This document shows, one piece after another, positions 8,459 to 16,400 of a DNA stretch of 64,000 nt. A model generated the notes under the pieces. That model was not told where the DNA came from. It made no database searches and worked only from the letters and a program-made list of their open reading frames with translations. This stretch comes from SAR202 cluster bacterium. Its GTDB lineage: Bacteria; Chloroflexota; Dehalococcoidia; Lucifugimonadales; Lucifugimonadaceae. How positions within the stretch are numbered: the stretch's first letter is position 1; every line of letters starts with the position of its first letter. The stretch spans positions 62,001 to 126,000 of the forward strand of contig VGZT01000001.1 of assembly GCA_016872495.1 (NCBI GenBank). The letters run 5' to 3'. The position numbers and the translations under genes are program-made.

Positions 8459-10762
8459 CTAATGGAGGACCTTGTGGCCTGCTTCGAACCGATGCTTGGC
8501 ATCTTCGGCCGACTCGCCGTCGCGCACGGTCAGAATCGGGAAGCCGGGCTCAACAGCGCGGGCTTCCTCTGCGCCGCCTTCGAACATGGGGATCTTGCGC
8601 GCACCGCCTGCCTTCCAGACCTTCACGCGGGTCGCCGCCCAGGCAAGGGCTCCGGTCTCCGCGTCCTTCTTGTCGACCAGGATGGCGAGCACGTTTGAGC
8701 CCCGCCCCTGTGCGTAGCGTCCCATCCGGGTGTGGCCCTGGCCCACCGGAATTGAGATCGTGTCGGGCGCGGCGGCGGGGTGAATGTAGACGAGGGCCTC
8801 GATTTCGCCCAGCTGCGACCGCACCATGATGCGATCGCCCTGGCGAACGTCGAGCTTTTTGGCCGTCTCCCTGCTGACCTCGGCCCACGTGGTCCACACG
8901 GCGGATGTGAGCGGGTCGGGAGTCGCCTGGGCCCACGGCTCGGCGGCATGGCGGCCGTCGCCGAGGCTCTGAGATGCGAACGGGAGCAGGTGCAGGGTTT
9001 CACCTTCAACAGCCGGCTCGGTCTGGGAGAAGTCCGCTGCTGCGTCCTTCACCACGGCGCGTAGCGCTGGCGCAGATGTCGATTGACGCGCCGACACGTC
9101 CCACCAGCCACCGCGCGCCAGGAGTCCCTGCATGAAGAGACTTGCCGACGGCGCTTTGACTGAGCCCGAGCCCTTCCCGTACAGGCCACCGGCCGCACTG
9201 TTCACGACGTCGCGCATGGTGGCGCCGCCCGCGGCGCCGCCAGAGACCTTGAGCAGGGTGTCCGCGAACCCCCGCGCGTCGGACAGTTTCGCCGTTCCAT
9301 CGCGGGTGTAGGCGGGGCCGACGACGGGTTGCTGCAGCGCTACGGCCGGGTATCCGGGGCCTGGCTCGGGGATATCGGTGCCCCAGTCTTCCAGGGCGGT
9401 GTTCTCGGGCAAGATCAGGTCTGCCAGTTCGGTCGTCTCGTCGAGTACCGTCGCAAACGCGACCACGTGCTCGACGTTGGCGAGCGCGCCGGCCGGATCC
9501 GTCGAACGGGGCAGGCCGTACACCAGGTTGGCGTCGCGAATGATCACCGTGCCCACGCTGCCGGCCCGCCAGCGTGCGAGCTCACGCTCCCACTCGATGA
9601 ACGGGGCGCCGCTGCTGGCCGCAGGTACGCCGGCAAACGGGGATGGCGGATTGAACCACACGCCACCCTTTACGCCGACCGACCCCAGCAGGATGTTGAG
9701 CGCATAGATGGCGGACAGGTTGTTGGTGCCGTTGGTGTGAGCGCCCGCAGACCCGCCCCCGAACACCAGGCTGGGGCCGTGCTTCGCGAGCGCCTCGGCG
9801 ACCTCATGGATCCGGTCCGCCGAGACCCCGGTGGTGCGGGCGACGTTTGCGAGGGTCCGTGCGTCCAGGACTGCCTTCGGTACGCCTGCTTCGAAAGCCG
9901 CGATCCGCGCCTGCGGGACTAGCTTCTTCTCGATGATTTCGTGGGCGATACCAAGCGCCAGTTCGCCCTCGGTGCCGGGCCTGACCGGCAACCAGCGGTC
10001 GGCCGCGGCGGCCGTGATGGACATGCGGGACTCGGCGTGGAAGAGCGTGCCGCGCGTGCGGCCTTCGCCCTGCCGGAACTCGCCGTATTTGACGGAGAAG
10101 CGCGTGGGCGACACCCAGGTCCCGAGCCAATCGGCGCCAATCGACAGGATCGTGTGCGCGTTCTCGATATCGAATTCCGGGAGACGGTCCTGGCCAAACA
10201 CTCGCTTGATGGCCGCGTAGAGGTTGGTCTGATCGAGCGGATCGAACGCCATGTGCTTCCCGCCGGCGTTCCTGGCGAAGTTGCCGACGACCCAGGCCGC
10301 GTGGCCCCGCATCGGGTTCGTGACGATCGTCGTGCGGTCACCGGACTCGGCGACCCAGGCCTTGAGCTGCGCTTCCGCGGCGTCCCACGAGATCGGGCGC
10401 AGCGGAGCACCCCTGGTGCGGCGGGCCATCGGGGTGGCAATGCGGTCGGGGTGGTACATGGACTGGAGGATGTACTCGGCCCGCACGTTTTGCTTGCCCC
10501 GGTTGATCGGGAAGTCAGGATTGCCAGCAACCTTCTTGGCGCGCCCTTCATTGACGCGGACCAGCACGCTGTCGCCGCCCTCCGAAGCCAGCGTCGTCGC
10601 GTACCAGGTGTCGGCGCTCCTGACCAGGTCCTCGGGGAGGCTGGACGGGCTCTGGACGACGAATTCCTCTTCCGGGATGTTGCAAGCCGCGAACACGACT
10701 GCACCGGTGGTTGAGGCACCGGCGATCGTGACGAACTGGCGTCTGGTGAATCTCTTCGTCAT
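8459..10762 (-). CDS. actB1: Molybdopterin-oxidoreductase-like subunit of alternative complex III (ActB N-terminal half)
   Basis: This 767-residue protein is related to the catalytic subunits of the DMSO reductase superfamily. It starts with a Tat signal (TRRQFVTIAGAS) followed by a lipobox-like VVFAAC. After the signal, the usual four-cysteine cluster of that superfamily is absent: the segment NPDFPINRGKQNVRAEYIL aligns with the post-cluster region but the cluster cysteines are missing, and no Ser/Cys/Sec metal ligand is evident. That is what is known of ActB, which has lost the molybdenum cofactor and is structural. GGAG precedes the ATG. It follows the pentahaem actA gene. Confidence 0.9.
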   Translation of the reverse strand: MTKRFTRRQFVTIAGASTTGAVVFAACNIPEEEFVVQSPSSLPEDLVRSADTWYATTLASEGGDSVLVRVNEGRAKKVAGNPDFPINRGKQNVRAEYILQSMYHPDRIATPMARRTRGAPLRPISWDAAEAQLKAWVAESGDRTTIVTNPMRGHAAWVVGNFARNAGGKHMAFDPLDQTNLYAAIKRVFGQDRLPEFDIENAHTILSIGADWLGTWVSPTRFSVKYGEFRQGEGRTRGTLFHAESRMSITAAAADRWLPVRPGTEGELALGIAHEIIEKKLVPQARIAAFEAGVPKAVLDARTLANVARTTGVSADRIHEVAEALAKHGPSLVFGGGSAGAHTNGTNNLSAIYALNILLGSVGVKGGVWFNPPSPFAGVPAASSGAPFIEWERELARWRAGSVGTVIIRDANLVYGLPRSTDPAGALANVEHVVAFATVLDETTELADLILPENTALEDWGTDIPEPGPGYPAVALQQPVVGPAYTRDGTAKLSDARGFADTLLKVSGGAAGGATMRDVVNSAAGGLYGKGSGSVKAPSASLFMQGLLARGGWWDVSARQSTSAPALRAVVKDAAADFSQTEPAVEGETLHLLPFASQSLGDGRHAAEPWAQATPDPLTSAVWTTWAEVSRETAKKLDVRQGDRIMVRSQLGEIEALVYIHPAAAPDTISIPVGQGHTRMGRYAQGRGSNVLAILVDKKDAETGALAWAATRVKVWKAGGARKIPMFEGGAEEARAVEPGFPILTVRDGESAEDAKHRFEAGHKVLH

Positions 10763-10802
10763 CAGGCTCCGCCAGTCCGCATTCTGGAGATGGCTTGTCG
10801 AT

Positions 10803-11522
10803 TTAGAAGTGGCATGTGATGCAGTCCGTGGGCGCGCCGTTGTCGCGGTGGCAGTTCACACACTGGCCCATCTTGAGCGCTTCAACCTGCTTGACCTTGG
10901 TCATGGTCGCGATGTCGCCGTGGCAGGTGGAACATACCTGGGCAGGCGTCACCGAGGTGGCGCTGCCGATCGTCTTATCCGGGGAATTTTCGATCGCCGC
11001 GGGGTGGGTCGTCAGATAGCGGATGTGGGGCTCGTGCACGAAGCGGACGCTGTCGGGCAGACGGTGGACGCGCTGCCAGTTGATGGCGCCTTCGATGCCA
11101 CCAAGTCCGAGTTCGCGCAGTCGCGCGAGCGTGTCCTTGTCGGCCGAGCCGATTACCTTGTGACAGGTCACGCACTGCTCGCGTGCGGGAATTCCAGCGG
11201 AAGCCGACTGCGTTACGGTGCGGTGGCAGAAGGCGCAGTCCAACCCGACGCCGTGCAGGTCGTTCCCCTGCGCGTCCTTGCGGGCCATGCCCGCTGTATC
11301 GACCAGCACCGCGGTCCCGGCATGCGCAGTGTGCGGGAAGGGGATCGGCTGTTCGGGCCCTTCGCCGAAACCGAAGACGGGCAACGGTTTTCCCAGCCAG
11401 GCGGTGATTACGAAGACGACCGCGAAGGCCAGGGCGGCGGTGACCGGCAGCCCCACGAGCGGCACGATGATCTTCACCCAGAGCGGCGTAGTTCGCCGCA
11501 TCCTGTTCATGAATTCGAGCAA
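10803..11522 (-). CDS. actA: ActA, membrane-anchored pentahaem cytochrome c of alternative complex III
   Basis: The 239-residue protein has one N-terminal transmembrane anchor (residues about 17-42) and five haem-binding CXXCH motifs: CAFCH 96-100, CVTCH 117-121, CSTCH 197-201, CVNCH 221-225 and CITCH 234-238. Extra histidines (PHTAHAG, HEPH) are candidate distal ligands. This is the expected size and haem number of ActA, which collects electrons from the iron-sulfur subunit. The start is a TTG at 11522; an ATG at 11510 (MNRMRRTTP) is equally possible because neither has a strong Shine-Dalgarno sequence. Confidence 0.93.
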   Translation of the reverse strand: MLEFMNRMRRTTPLWVKIIVPLVGLPVTAALAFAVVFVITAWLGKPLPVFGFGEGPEQPIPFPHTAHAGTAVLVDTAGMARKDAQGNDLHGVGLDCAFCHRTVTQSASAGIPAREQCVTCHKVIGSADKDTLARLRELGLGGIEGAINWQRVHRLPDSVRFVHEPHIRYLTTHPAAIENSPDKTIGSATSVTPAQVCSTCHGDIATMTKVKQVEALKMGQCVNCHRDNGAPTDCITCHF

Positions 11523-11539
11523 GTCTTTAGAGTTCCCGG

Positions 11540-11839
11540 CTATCTATAAAGATGCGGATAGATCGAGTGAACGAGGTCGCCCACACCGATCACCGCGATT
11601 ATGTAGATGAACACGGCTGCGACACCGGCGAGGCACGCGAAACCGCCCGCGTACATCATTGGCCGGAGGCGCAGCCACCTGGCTGAAAGATGGTGGCTGG
11701 CGACCGATGAAGGAATGATTGCGTGGGCTGCTAGGAACGCCTGGGCTCCGGTGAACATCAGGACCATCGAGATCCAGAGCAGCTTGATCGCAAACCCAAT
11801 ATCGGCCCATTGGGACCTGGTTAGAGGTTCAGGGTCCAT
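11540..11839 (-). CDS. Small two-helix membrane protein, first gene of the alternative complex III operon
   Basis: A 99-residue protein with two clear hydrophobic helices (about residues 16-42 and 62-90), the first with LLWISMVLMFTGAQAFLAAH and the second with GGFACLAGVAAVFIYIIAV. It has no cysteines of a cofactor type and no domain that I recognise. It is the first gene after the operon promoter and sits 17 bases before actA. I infer an accessory or extra small subunit of the complex, in the way that other complexes carry lineage-specific small subunits (ActG/ActH), but there is no motif to prove this. Confidence 0.7.
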   Translation of the reverse strand: MDPEPLTRSQWADIGFAIKLLWISMVLMFTGAQAFLAAHAIIPSSVASHHLSARWLRLRPMMYAGGFACLAGVAAVFIYIIAVIGVGDLVHSIYPHLYR

Positions 11840-11947
11840 CGACTCGGTTTTCTACTCAATCATCTCGCGCATCCCGGGCAGCGCGAGGGTTGAAGGTTCA
11901 GCTATGGAACAGATAGCAGGGCAACGCCCCGGCGAGCCATTTGTGAA

Positions 11948-11976
11948 AAGTATCATTTGCCCCTGCGAGTGTCAAG
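11948..11976 (-). promoter_or_regulatory. Sigma-70-type promoter of the alternative complex III/ccm operon
   Basis: On the minus strand a perfect -35 hexamer TTGACA (11976-11971) is followed after 17 bases by TACTTT (11953-11948), preceded by TGA like an extended -10. The predicted start would be near 11941, giving a leader of about 100 bases before the first gene. It is the best-scoring promoter by eye in the window and fits a highly expressed respiratory operon. Confidence 0.75.
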
Positions 11977-11985
11977 GCAAGTAAC

Positions 11986-12002
11986 ATTGCAAGGCGCAAT
12001 GA
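11986..12002. repeat. Perfect 6-bp inverted repeat upstream of the operon promoter
   Basis: CATTGC and GCAATG are separated by five bases (AAGGC). It lies 10 bases upstream of the -35 hexamer of the alternative complex III promoter, a classic activator position. Confidence 0.55.
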
Positions 12003-12006
12003 TGAC

Positions 12007-12047
12007 CCACTAAAATGCATTTCGCAGTCCACTGAGCATTTTAGTGG
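12007..12047. repeat. Perfect 12-bp inverted repeat in the divergent regulatory region
   Basis: CCACTAAAATGC (12007-12018) and GCATTTTAGTGG (12036-12047) are exact inverted copies separated by 17 bases. It lies upstream of the promoter of the minus-strand operon and before the plus-strand Tat-signal gene. No T-tract follows on either strand, so an operator is more likely than a terminator. In 11840-12133, between the two divergent genes, I see only this repeat, the smaller one and the promoter. Confidence 0.8.
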
Positions 12048-12133
12048 CGTCCGACAGGCACGTGGACGTCACTTACGCGGGCACCTGCATGGGTCTCCGC
12101 ACCAGCACAGAACGCAGCATTAGGAGATCCCAG

Positions 12134-12331
12134 TTGGCAGAGCCCGTTCGAACCGAAACCGAGGGAGTCAGCCGGCGCAGGTTCCTGAAGTTCACCGGCC
12201 TTGGCCTGGCGGCGGGGTTCGCGGCCTTGCTCGTCGGCAATCGAGCGAAGGGTCCCCAGCCTGTTCGCAAGTTCGACGTAGCCGAGGACTCCATGTTCCG
12301 GCCGCGGGGCGACGTCCAGAACAGGAGCTGA
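12134..12331 (+). CDS. Small Tat-signal protein of unknown function
   Basis: A 65-residue protein whose only clear feature is a twin-arginine signal, SRRRFLKFTGLGLAAGFAAL, followed by about 30 charged residues. The TTG at 12134 is chosen because AGGAG lies at 12122-12126 with ideal spacing; an upstream ATG at 12044 overlaps the large inverted repeat and lacks a ribosome site. Small Tat-signal proteins like this are often found beside molybdenum enzyme genes, where they may help export of a partner; here it faces the Tat-dependent ActB-like subunit. A role in export of that subunit is a guess. Confidence 0.65.
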   Translation: MAEPVRTETEGVSRRRFLKFTGLGLAAGFAALLVGNRAKGPQPVRKFDVAEDSMFRPRGDVQNRS

Positions 12332-12424
12332 CAGGCTCCTTTCCGCGCCTGGCGTCCCTCGAGCTCAAGACCTGATCCGCAACAAGCCGTCCGGCGTCCA
12401 CCGGGTGGGCCGGATAGCTGAGAA

Positions 12425-12453
12425 TTGCCGCTTGTTTGGGCCGATGCTAGGAT
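12425..12453 (+). promoter_or_regulatory. Candidate promoter of the E1 alpha/beta pair
   Basis: TTGCCG (12425-12430) and TAGGAT (12448-12453) are separated by 17 bases and preceded at -10 by TGC. The same -35 (TTGCCG) with 17-base spacing occurs before coaE. Start would be near 12460, about 95 bases before the gene. Confidence 0.5.
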
Positions 12454-12553
12454 TCCGGACTGGCCATACTCGTTAAGGTCCCATTGACCAGGGGGCCACG
12501 GCCTTGCCCGGTTACTCGCCGGGAAAGCGCAGATCCGGAGTAAAGATCCCGCC

Positions 12554-13546
12554 ATGCAATTCTCCCGGGAAAAGCTTCACTGGCTCTACGAGACGATGTA
12601 TCGGATCCGCAGGTTCGAAGAGCGCCTGCTGGAAGAGACCGTCAAGGGCAACGCGATGGGCGTCGCCCACACATCCGATGGCGAGGAAGCCGGTCCGACC
12701 GGGATCTGCGCGCATCTTGACGCCAGGGACTGGATCGCTTCGACCCACCGGGGGCACGGCCACTGCATCGCAAAGGGGGTCGACACCAAGCGGATGATGG
12801 CCGAGATCTTTGGTCGCTACACCGGGATGTGCAAGGGCAAGGGCGGCAGCATGCACATCGCTGACTTCTCGAAGGGAATGCTGGGGGCCAATGGCATTGT
12901 GGGCGCCAGCGTTCCTCTTGCGGTAGGCGCGGCGCTGGCCGCTCAGTACAACGGTTCAAAGGCGGTCGGTGTGGCGTTCTTCGGCGACGGCGCCACCAGT
13001 CAGGGCGTGGTGCACGAGAGCATGAACCTGGCAGCGATCTGGCGGCTGCCGGTCATCTTCGCCTGCGAGAACAACCACTACGCCGAGTCCACGCCGGTCG
13101 AATACGCCGTCGCCGGCACGGACATCGCGGACCGGGCGGCCGGTTACGGTATCCCGGGCGTGGTCGTCGACGGCATGGACGTCTTCGCCGTCTTCGAAGC
13201 GGCCGGCGAGGCGGTCCGGCGGGCACGGGCAGGGGAAGGCCCGACGCTGCTCGAGCTCAAGACTTACCGTTACCACGGGCATTACCACGCGGATGATCCG
13301 CTCAAGTACCGGCTCAAGGAAGAAGAGGACCTCTGGCGGAAGCGCGATCCGATTCCGAATTTCGAGCAGCGGGTGACCCAGCAGAAGCAGATGACCGCCG
13401 CGGAACTGGCGGCGATTCGGAAGGCGATCGATGCCGAGATCGAGGGCGCGGTGAAGTTTGCGCTTGAGAGCCCGCTGCCCCCGGTCGAGGAGCTTTACAC
13501 CGACGTGTATGTCAGCTATTCCAACTCGGTGGTGGGCCTCCGCTAG
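12554..13546 (+). CDS. Thiamine-diphosphate 2-oxoacid/acetoin dehydrogenase E1 alpha subunit
   Basis: The E1 alpha subunit binds thiamine diphosphate and decarboxylates a 2-oxoacid or acetoin. The 330-residue protein shows THRGHGHCIAKG, the ThDP motif GDGATSQGVVHESMNLA ending in ENN, and GKGGSMHIAD, which is typical of PdhA and acetoin dehydrogenase AcoA. The phosphorylation-loop-like YRYHGHYHADD is present. The start has no strong Shine-Dalgarno sequence within ten bases (a CCGGAGTAAAG lies further upstream). It is followed by the E1 beta gene. I cannot tell pyruvate from acetoin dehydrogenase by eye; the sequence style (SMHIADFSKGMLGANGIVG) leans to the Pdh/Aco group rather than to branched-chain enzymes. 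Confidence 0.88.
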   Translation: MQFSREKLHWLYETMYRIRRFEERLLEETVKGNAMGVAHTSDGEEAGPTGICAHLDARDWIASTHRGHGHCIAKGVDTKRMMAEIFGRYTGMCKGKGGSMHIADFSKGMLGANGIVGASVPLAVGAALAAQYNGSKAVGVAFFGDGATSQGVVHESMNLAAIWRLPVIFACENNHYAESTPVEYAVAGTDIADRAAGYGIPGVVVDGMDVFAVFEAAGEAVRRARAGEGPTLLELKTYRYHGHYHADDPLKYRLKEEEDLWRKRDPIPNFEQRVTQQKQMTAAELAAIRKAIDAEIEGAVKFALESPLPPVEELYTDVYVSYSNSVVGLR

Positions 13547-13592
13547 TTCCCGGACCAGGGCCTGTCAGCAGGCAGCAGGAGTACTTCACGTA

Positions 13593-14669
13593 ATGGCGAC
13601 CACGGTCAAGGAAACAACGCAGGCGAATCCGCTCGGTCCTGGCACCAACGTGCCAGGGAAGGAGATGCGGTACCGCGAGGCATTCAACAAGACGCTGCGC
13701 GACGAGCTGCGCAGGGATCCCAGTGTCTTCATCATGGGCGAGGACGTGGCTGGCGGCGCGGGGCGCGAGCACCTGGGCATCATCGACTCCTGGGGCGGGC
13801 CCTTCGCGGCGACCAAGGGGTTGATCCAGGAGTTCGGGGCCAAGCGCATCAAGGACACCCCGATCTCGGAAGCGGCGATGGTGGGAGCGGCGGTGGGCGC
13901 GGCCCTGACGGGCACCCGGCCGGTGGTCGACCTCATGTACTTCGACTTCACCACGGTGGCTTTCGACCAGTTGTTGTCCAACGCCGCCAAGAGCCGCTAC
14001 ATGTTTGGTGGCCAGACCAAGATCCCGATCACCCTCTTTGCACGCTCAGGCGCGGGCACCGGCCACGCGGCCCAGCACTCGGAGAACTTCTACTCGATCA
14101 TTGCCCACATCCCCGGCCTGAAGATCGTGGCGCCTTCCGACCCGTACACCGTGCGGGGGCTCCTGGCCGCCGCGATTCGCGACGACGACCCAGTCATCGT
14201 CTGCAACCACAAGAAGCTGATCAACCTGAGCGGGTTCGTGCCCGATGAGTCCTACGTGGTGGAGATAGGCAAAGGCAGGCGCGTGCGCGAGGGCTCCGAT
14301 GTCACGCTGGTCGGCATGTCGTGGACGACCGAGGTCTGCAAGCAGGCGGCCGACGAGCTTGCGAAGCAAGGCGTGAGCGCCGACGTAATCGACGTCCTGA
14401 GCATGTCTCCCCTTGACGAAGACATCATTCTCGACTCGGTCAAGAAGACGAACCGGGTTGTAATCGTCGACGAGGACACGCCGCGTTGCAGCATGGCGTC
14501 GGAGATCGCCGCGGTGATCGCGGACCAGGCATTCGACTACCTGGATGCGCCGGTGAAGCGAGTCACCGGTCCCCACACCCCGGTCCCGTACAGCCGGCCG
14601 CTGGAAACCGTGTTCATACCCGACGCGCCAGCGGTGGTTGCGACGACCCGGAAACTGCTGGGTCTCTAG
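13593..14669 (+). CDS. 2-oxoacid/acetoin dehydrogenase E1 beta subunit
   Basis: The 358-residue partner of the preceding E1 alpha. Recognisable blocks are RYREAFNKTLRDEL, FIMGEDVAGGAG, DTPISEAAMVGAAVGAAL, and the C-terminal transketolase domain with VVIVDEDTPRCS. An AGGAG lies upstream of the ATG at 13593, which is preferred to an in-frame start inside the E1 alpha gene. No E2 or E3 gene follows, so the complex must borrow its acyltransferase from elsewhere, or from the set at 53347. The stop codon shares the palindrome CTAG with the stop of the convergent DUF971 gene. Confidence 0.88.
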   Translation: MATTVKETTQANPLGPGTNVPGKEMRYREAFNKTLRDELRRDPSVFIMGEDVAGGAGREHLGIIDSWGGPFAATKGLIQEFGAKRIKDTPISEAAMVGAAVGAALTGTRPVVDLMYFDFTTVAFDQLLSNAAKSRYMFGGQTKIPITLFARSGAGTGHAAQHSENFYSIIAHIPGLKIVAPSDPYTVRGLLAAAIRDDDPVIVCNHKKLINLSGFVPDESYVVEIGKGRRVREGSDVTLVGMSWTTEVCKQAADELAKQGVSADVIDVLSMSPLDEDIILDSVKKTNRVVIVDEDTPRCSMASEIAAVIADQAFDYLDAPVKRVTGPHTPVPYSRPLETVFIPDAPAVVATTRKLLGL

Positions 14670-14977
14670 CTTTCGGGCGCAGCCCCGGCGCAGAGTTCGC
14701 GGAGCATTCTGAAGGGGTAGATTCCGGTCGCATGGCCGTCGCTCCACAGGAACTGGAGGGCGTACCTGCCGACCTGCATCTGGTCGACCGCGATTATGTC
14801 GAGTGGTACGGTCGCCGGGTTCAACAGGCGGCGGCCGGACATCTCCTCGATGCAGGCAGCGCAGGCGCAAGCGAGGCGCAGGTCCCGGTAGCCGTACCGG
14901 CATTCCCGGCCATCGGACCACGCGATGACGACGGAATCGGCGTCGAGTACGACGCTCAGCGGACGTTCGTTGGCCAA
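14666..14977 (-). CDS. DUF971 (GBBH-like N-terminal domain) protein
   Basis: A 103-residue protein of the DUF971 family, whose fold equals the N-terminal zinc-binding domain of gamma-butyrobetaine hydroxylase. Visible signatures are VIAWSDGRECRYGYRDLRLACACAACIEE (given here by its key parts SDG, YRDLR, CACAAC), VGRYALQFLWSDGHATGIYPF and the C-terminal LREL. The TTG start at 14977 has a strong GGAGG six bases upstream; longer starts would add an Arg-rich leader. Stand-alone DUF971 proteins are often linked with iron-sulfur assembly or cytochrome genes, but the role is not proven. Confidence 0.8.
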   Translation of the reverse strand: MANERPLSVVLDADSVVIAWSDGRECRYGYRDLRLACACAACIEEMSGRRLLNPATVPLDIIAVDQMQVGRYALQFLWSDGHATGIYPFRMLRELCAGAAPES

Positions 14978-15162
14978 ATACCCCTCCGGAATTAATTGTA
15001 TGGCGCGCTGCCGGCGTGAGTGCGCGAGCGCGTGTGCCGTCCGGTCGCCCGGCCCGCATGCCGGGACTCGACACCTGTACATGCCGCGGCTACGCTTGTG
15101 CGGTTCTGTGGCACTCGGAATTGAAACGGCCAGAGCCGACACCGCGTGGCTGGGAGGCGAAG

Positions 15163-16206
15163 ATGCCTGGTGACGACGTTCGGGTAGGAATCATCGGAGC
15201 GGGCGCGAACACCAGACTGCGCCACATACCGGGTCTCAAAGCCATCAAGGGCGTTGAGGTGGCCGCGGTCGCGAACCGGACTAGAGCGTCCGGCGAAAGA
15301 GTGGCCGGGGAGTTCGACATCGCCACCGTGTGCGACGACTGGCGCCAGATCCTTGACGACGAGTCGATCGATGCGGTCTGTATCGGCACCTGGCCTTACA
15401 TGCACTGCACGCTGACGCTCGCCGCGCTGGACGCCGGGAAGCACGTGCTGGTCGAGGCGCGCATGGCGGCCAACGCGCAGGAAGCGCGCGACATGCTGGA
15501 GGCGTCGAAGGCGAACCCCGACCTGGTGACGCAGATCGTCCCGGCGCCGCACACGCTCGAGCTGGACCGCCACATCATCGACTTGATCGCCGACGGCTAT
15601 TTAGGTGACCCGGTGGGCGTGGACATGCGCGTCTCGACGGGAAAGTTCGCCGATTTCGACTCGCCCAAGCACTGGCGGCACGACCCGTACCTCAGTGGCA
15701 ACAACATCATGCAGATGGGGATCTTCTACGAGGCGATGATGCGCTGGCTTGGCCCGGCGACGTCCGTGGCCGCGATGGGGCAGGTGGTGGTCAAGTACCG
15801 GATGACCGAAGACGGCAGGCGGTACGCGATGTCGATCCCGGACCACCTGGACATGATCGCTGCGCTTGCCTGCGGCGCCCAGGCGCGCATCAATGTCAGC
15901 GCGGTCTCCGGCTTCGCGCCCGCCGAGGACACCTGGATCTTCGGCACTGACGGAACCCTGCATATCGACCCCAAGCGGGTGCTCCACGGCGCCAAGCGGG
16001 ACGACAAGGACCTCCGGCCGATCGACGTACCGCGCGAAAAGCGCATCGGTTGGCGGGTCGAAGAGGAGTTCATAAGCGCAGTGCGCGGCGTCGAGCAGGT
16101 CACGCGCACCAACTTCTATGACGGCGTGGCATACATGGAGTTCACGGACGCGGTGAATGAGGCGTTCAGGACCGGCAAGACCGTGCCGGTGCCATCCATC
16201 GGGTAG
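15163..16206 (+). CDS. Gfo/Idh/MocA family NAD(P)-dependent oxidoreductase
   Basis: A 347-residue dehydrogenase-like protein. The N-terminal Rossmann fold shows VRVGIIGAGANTRLRHIPGL and the second block DAVCIGTWPYMHCTLTLAALDAGKHVLVE, where the usual EKP motif reads VEARMA, so the canonical lysine is replaced. The C-terminal alpha/beta domain contains DSPKHWRHDPYLSGNNIMQMG, with a candidate catalytic His/Asp region. GGGAGG precedes the ATG at 15163. The substrate, probably a sugar derivative, cannot be told, and the loss of the EKP lysine makes classical dehydrogenase activity less certain. Confidence 0.85.
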   Translation: MPGDDVRVGIIGAGANTRLRHIPGLKAIKGVEVAAVANRTRASGERVAGEFDIATVCDDWRQILDDESIDAVCIGTWPYMHCTLTLAALDAGKHVLVEARMAANAQEARDMLEASKANPDLVTQIVPAPHTLELDRHIIDLIADGYLGDPVGVDMRVSTGKFADFDSPKHWRHDPYLSGNNIMQMGIFYEAMMRWLGPATSVAAMGQVVVKYRMTEDGRRYAMSIPDHLDMIAALACGAQARINVSAVSGFAPAEDTWIFGTDGTLHIDPKRVLHGAKRDDKDLRPIDVPREKRIGWRVEEEFISAVRGVEQVTRTNFYDGVAYMEFTDAVNEAFRTGKTVPVPSIG

Positions 16207-16400
16207 CCGGGACCGATCAGAGGTCTGAGGGGCCCGCCGCACGGCTGCCATAAGGCATGCCGCCGCAGAGAGGTCAGCGGATAGGCCCGTAGCGAATCCG
16301 GGCCCCCGCGTTCGGGCTGCCAGCCGGCGATGGGATTTGCACAACCCCTCCCACTAATCTGAACAGCGGGGAGACGCCTCGCCGAGCGAGGTGATAACGA

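Noticed and set aside
16207-16400. Possible RNA gene or regulatory leader between the Gfo/Idh gene and radC
   Set aside because: I see short inverted segments but no stable hairpin series or known motif; nothing supportable.
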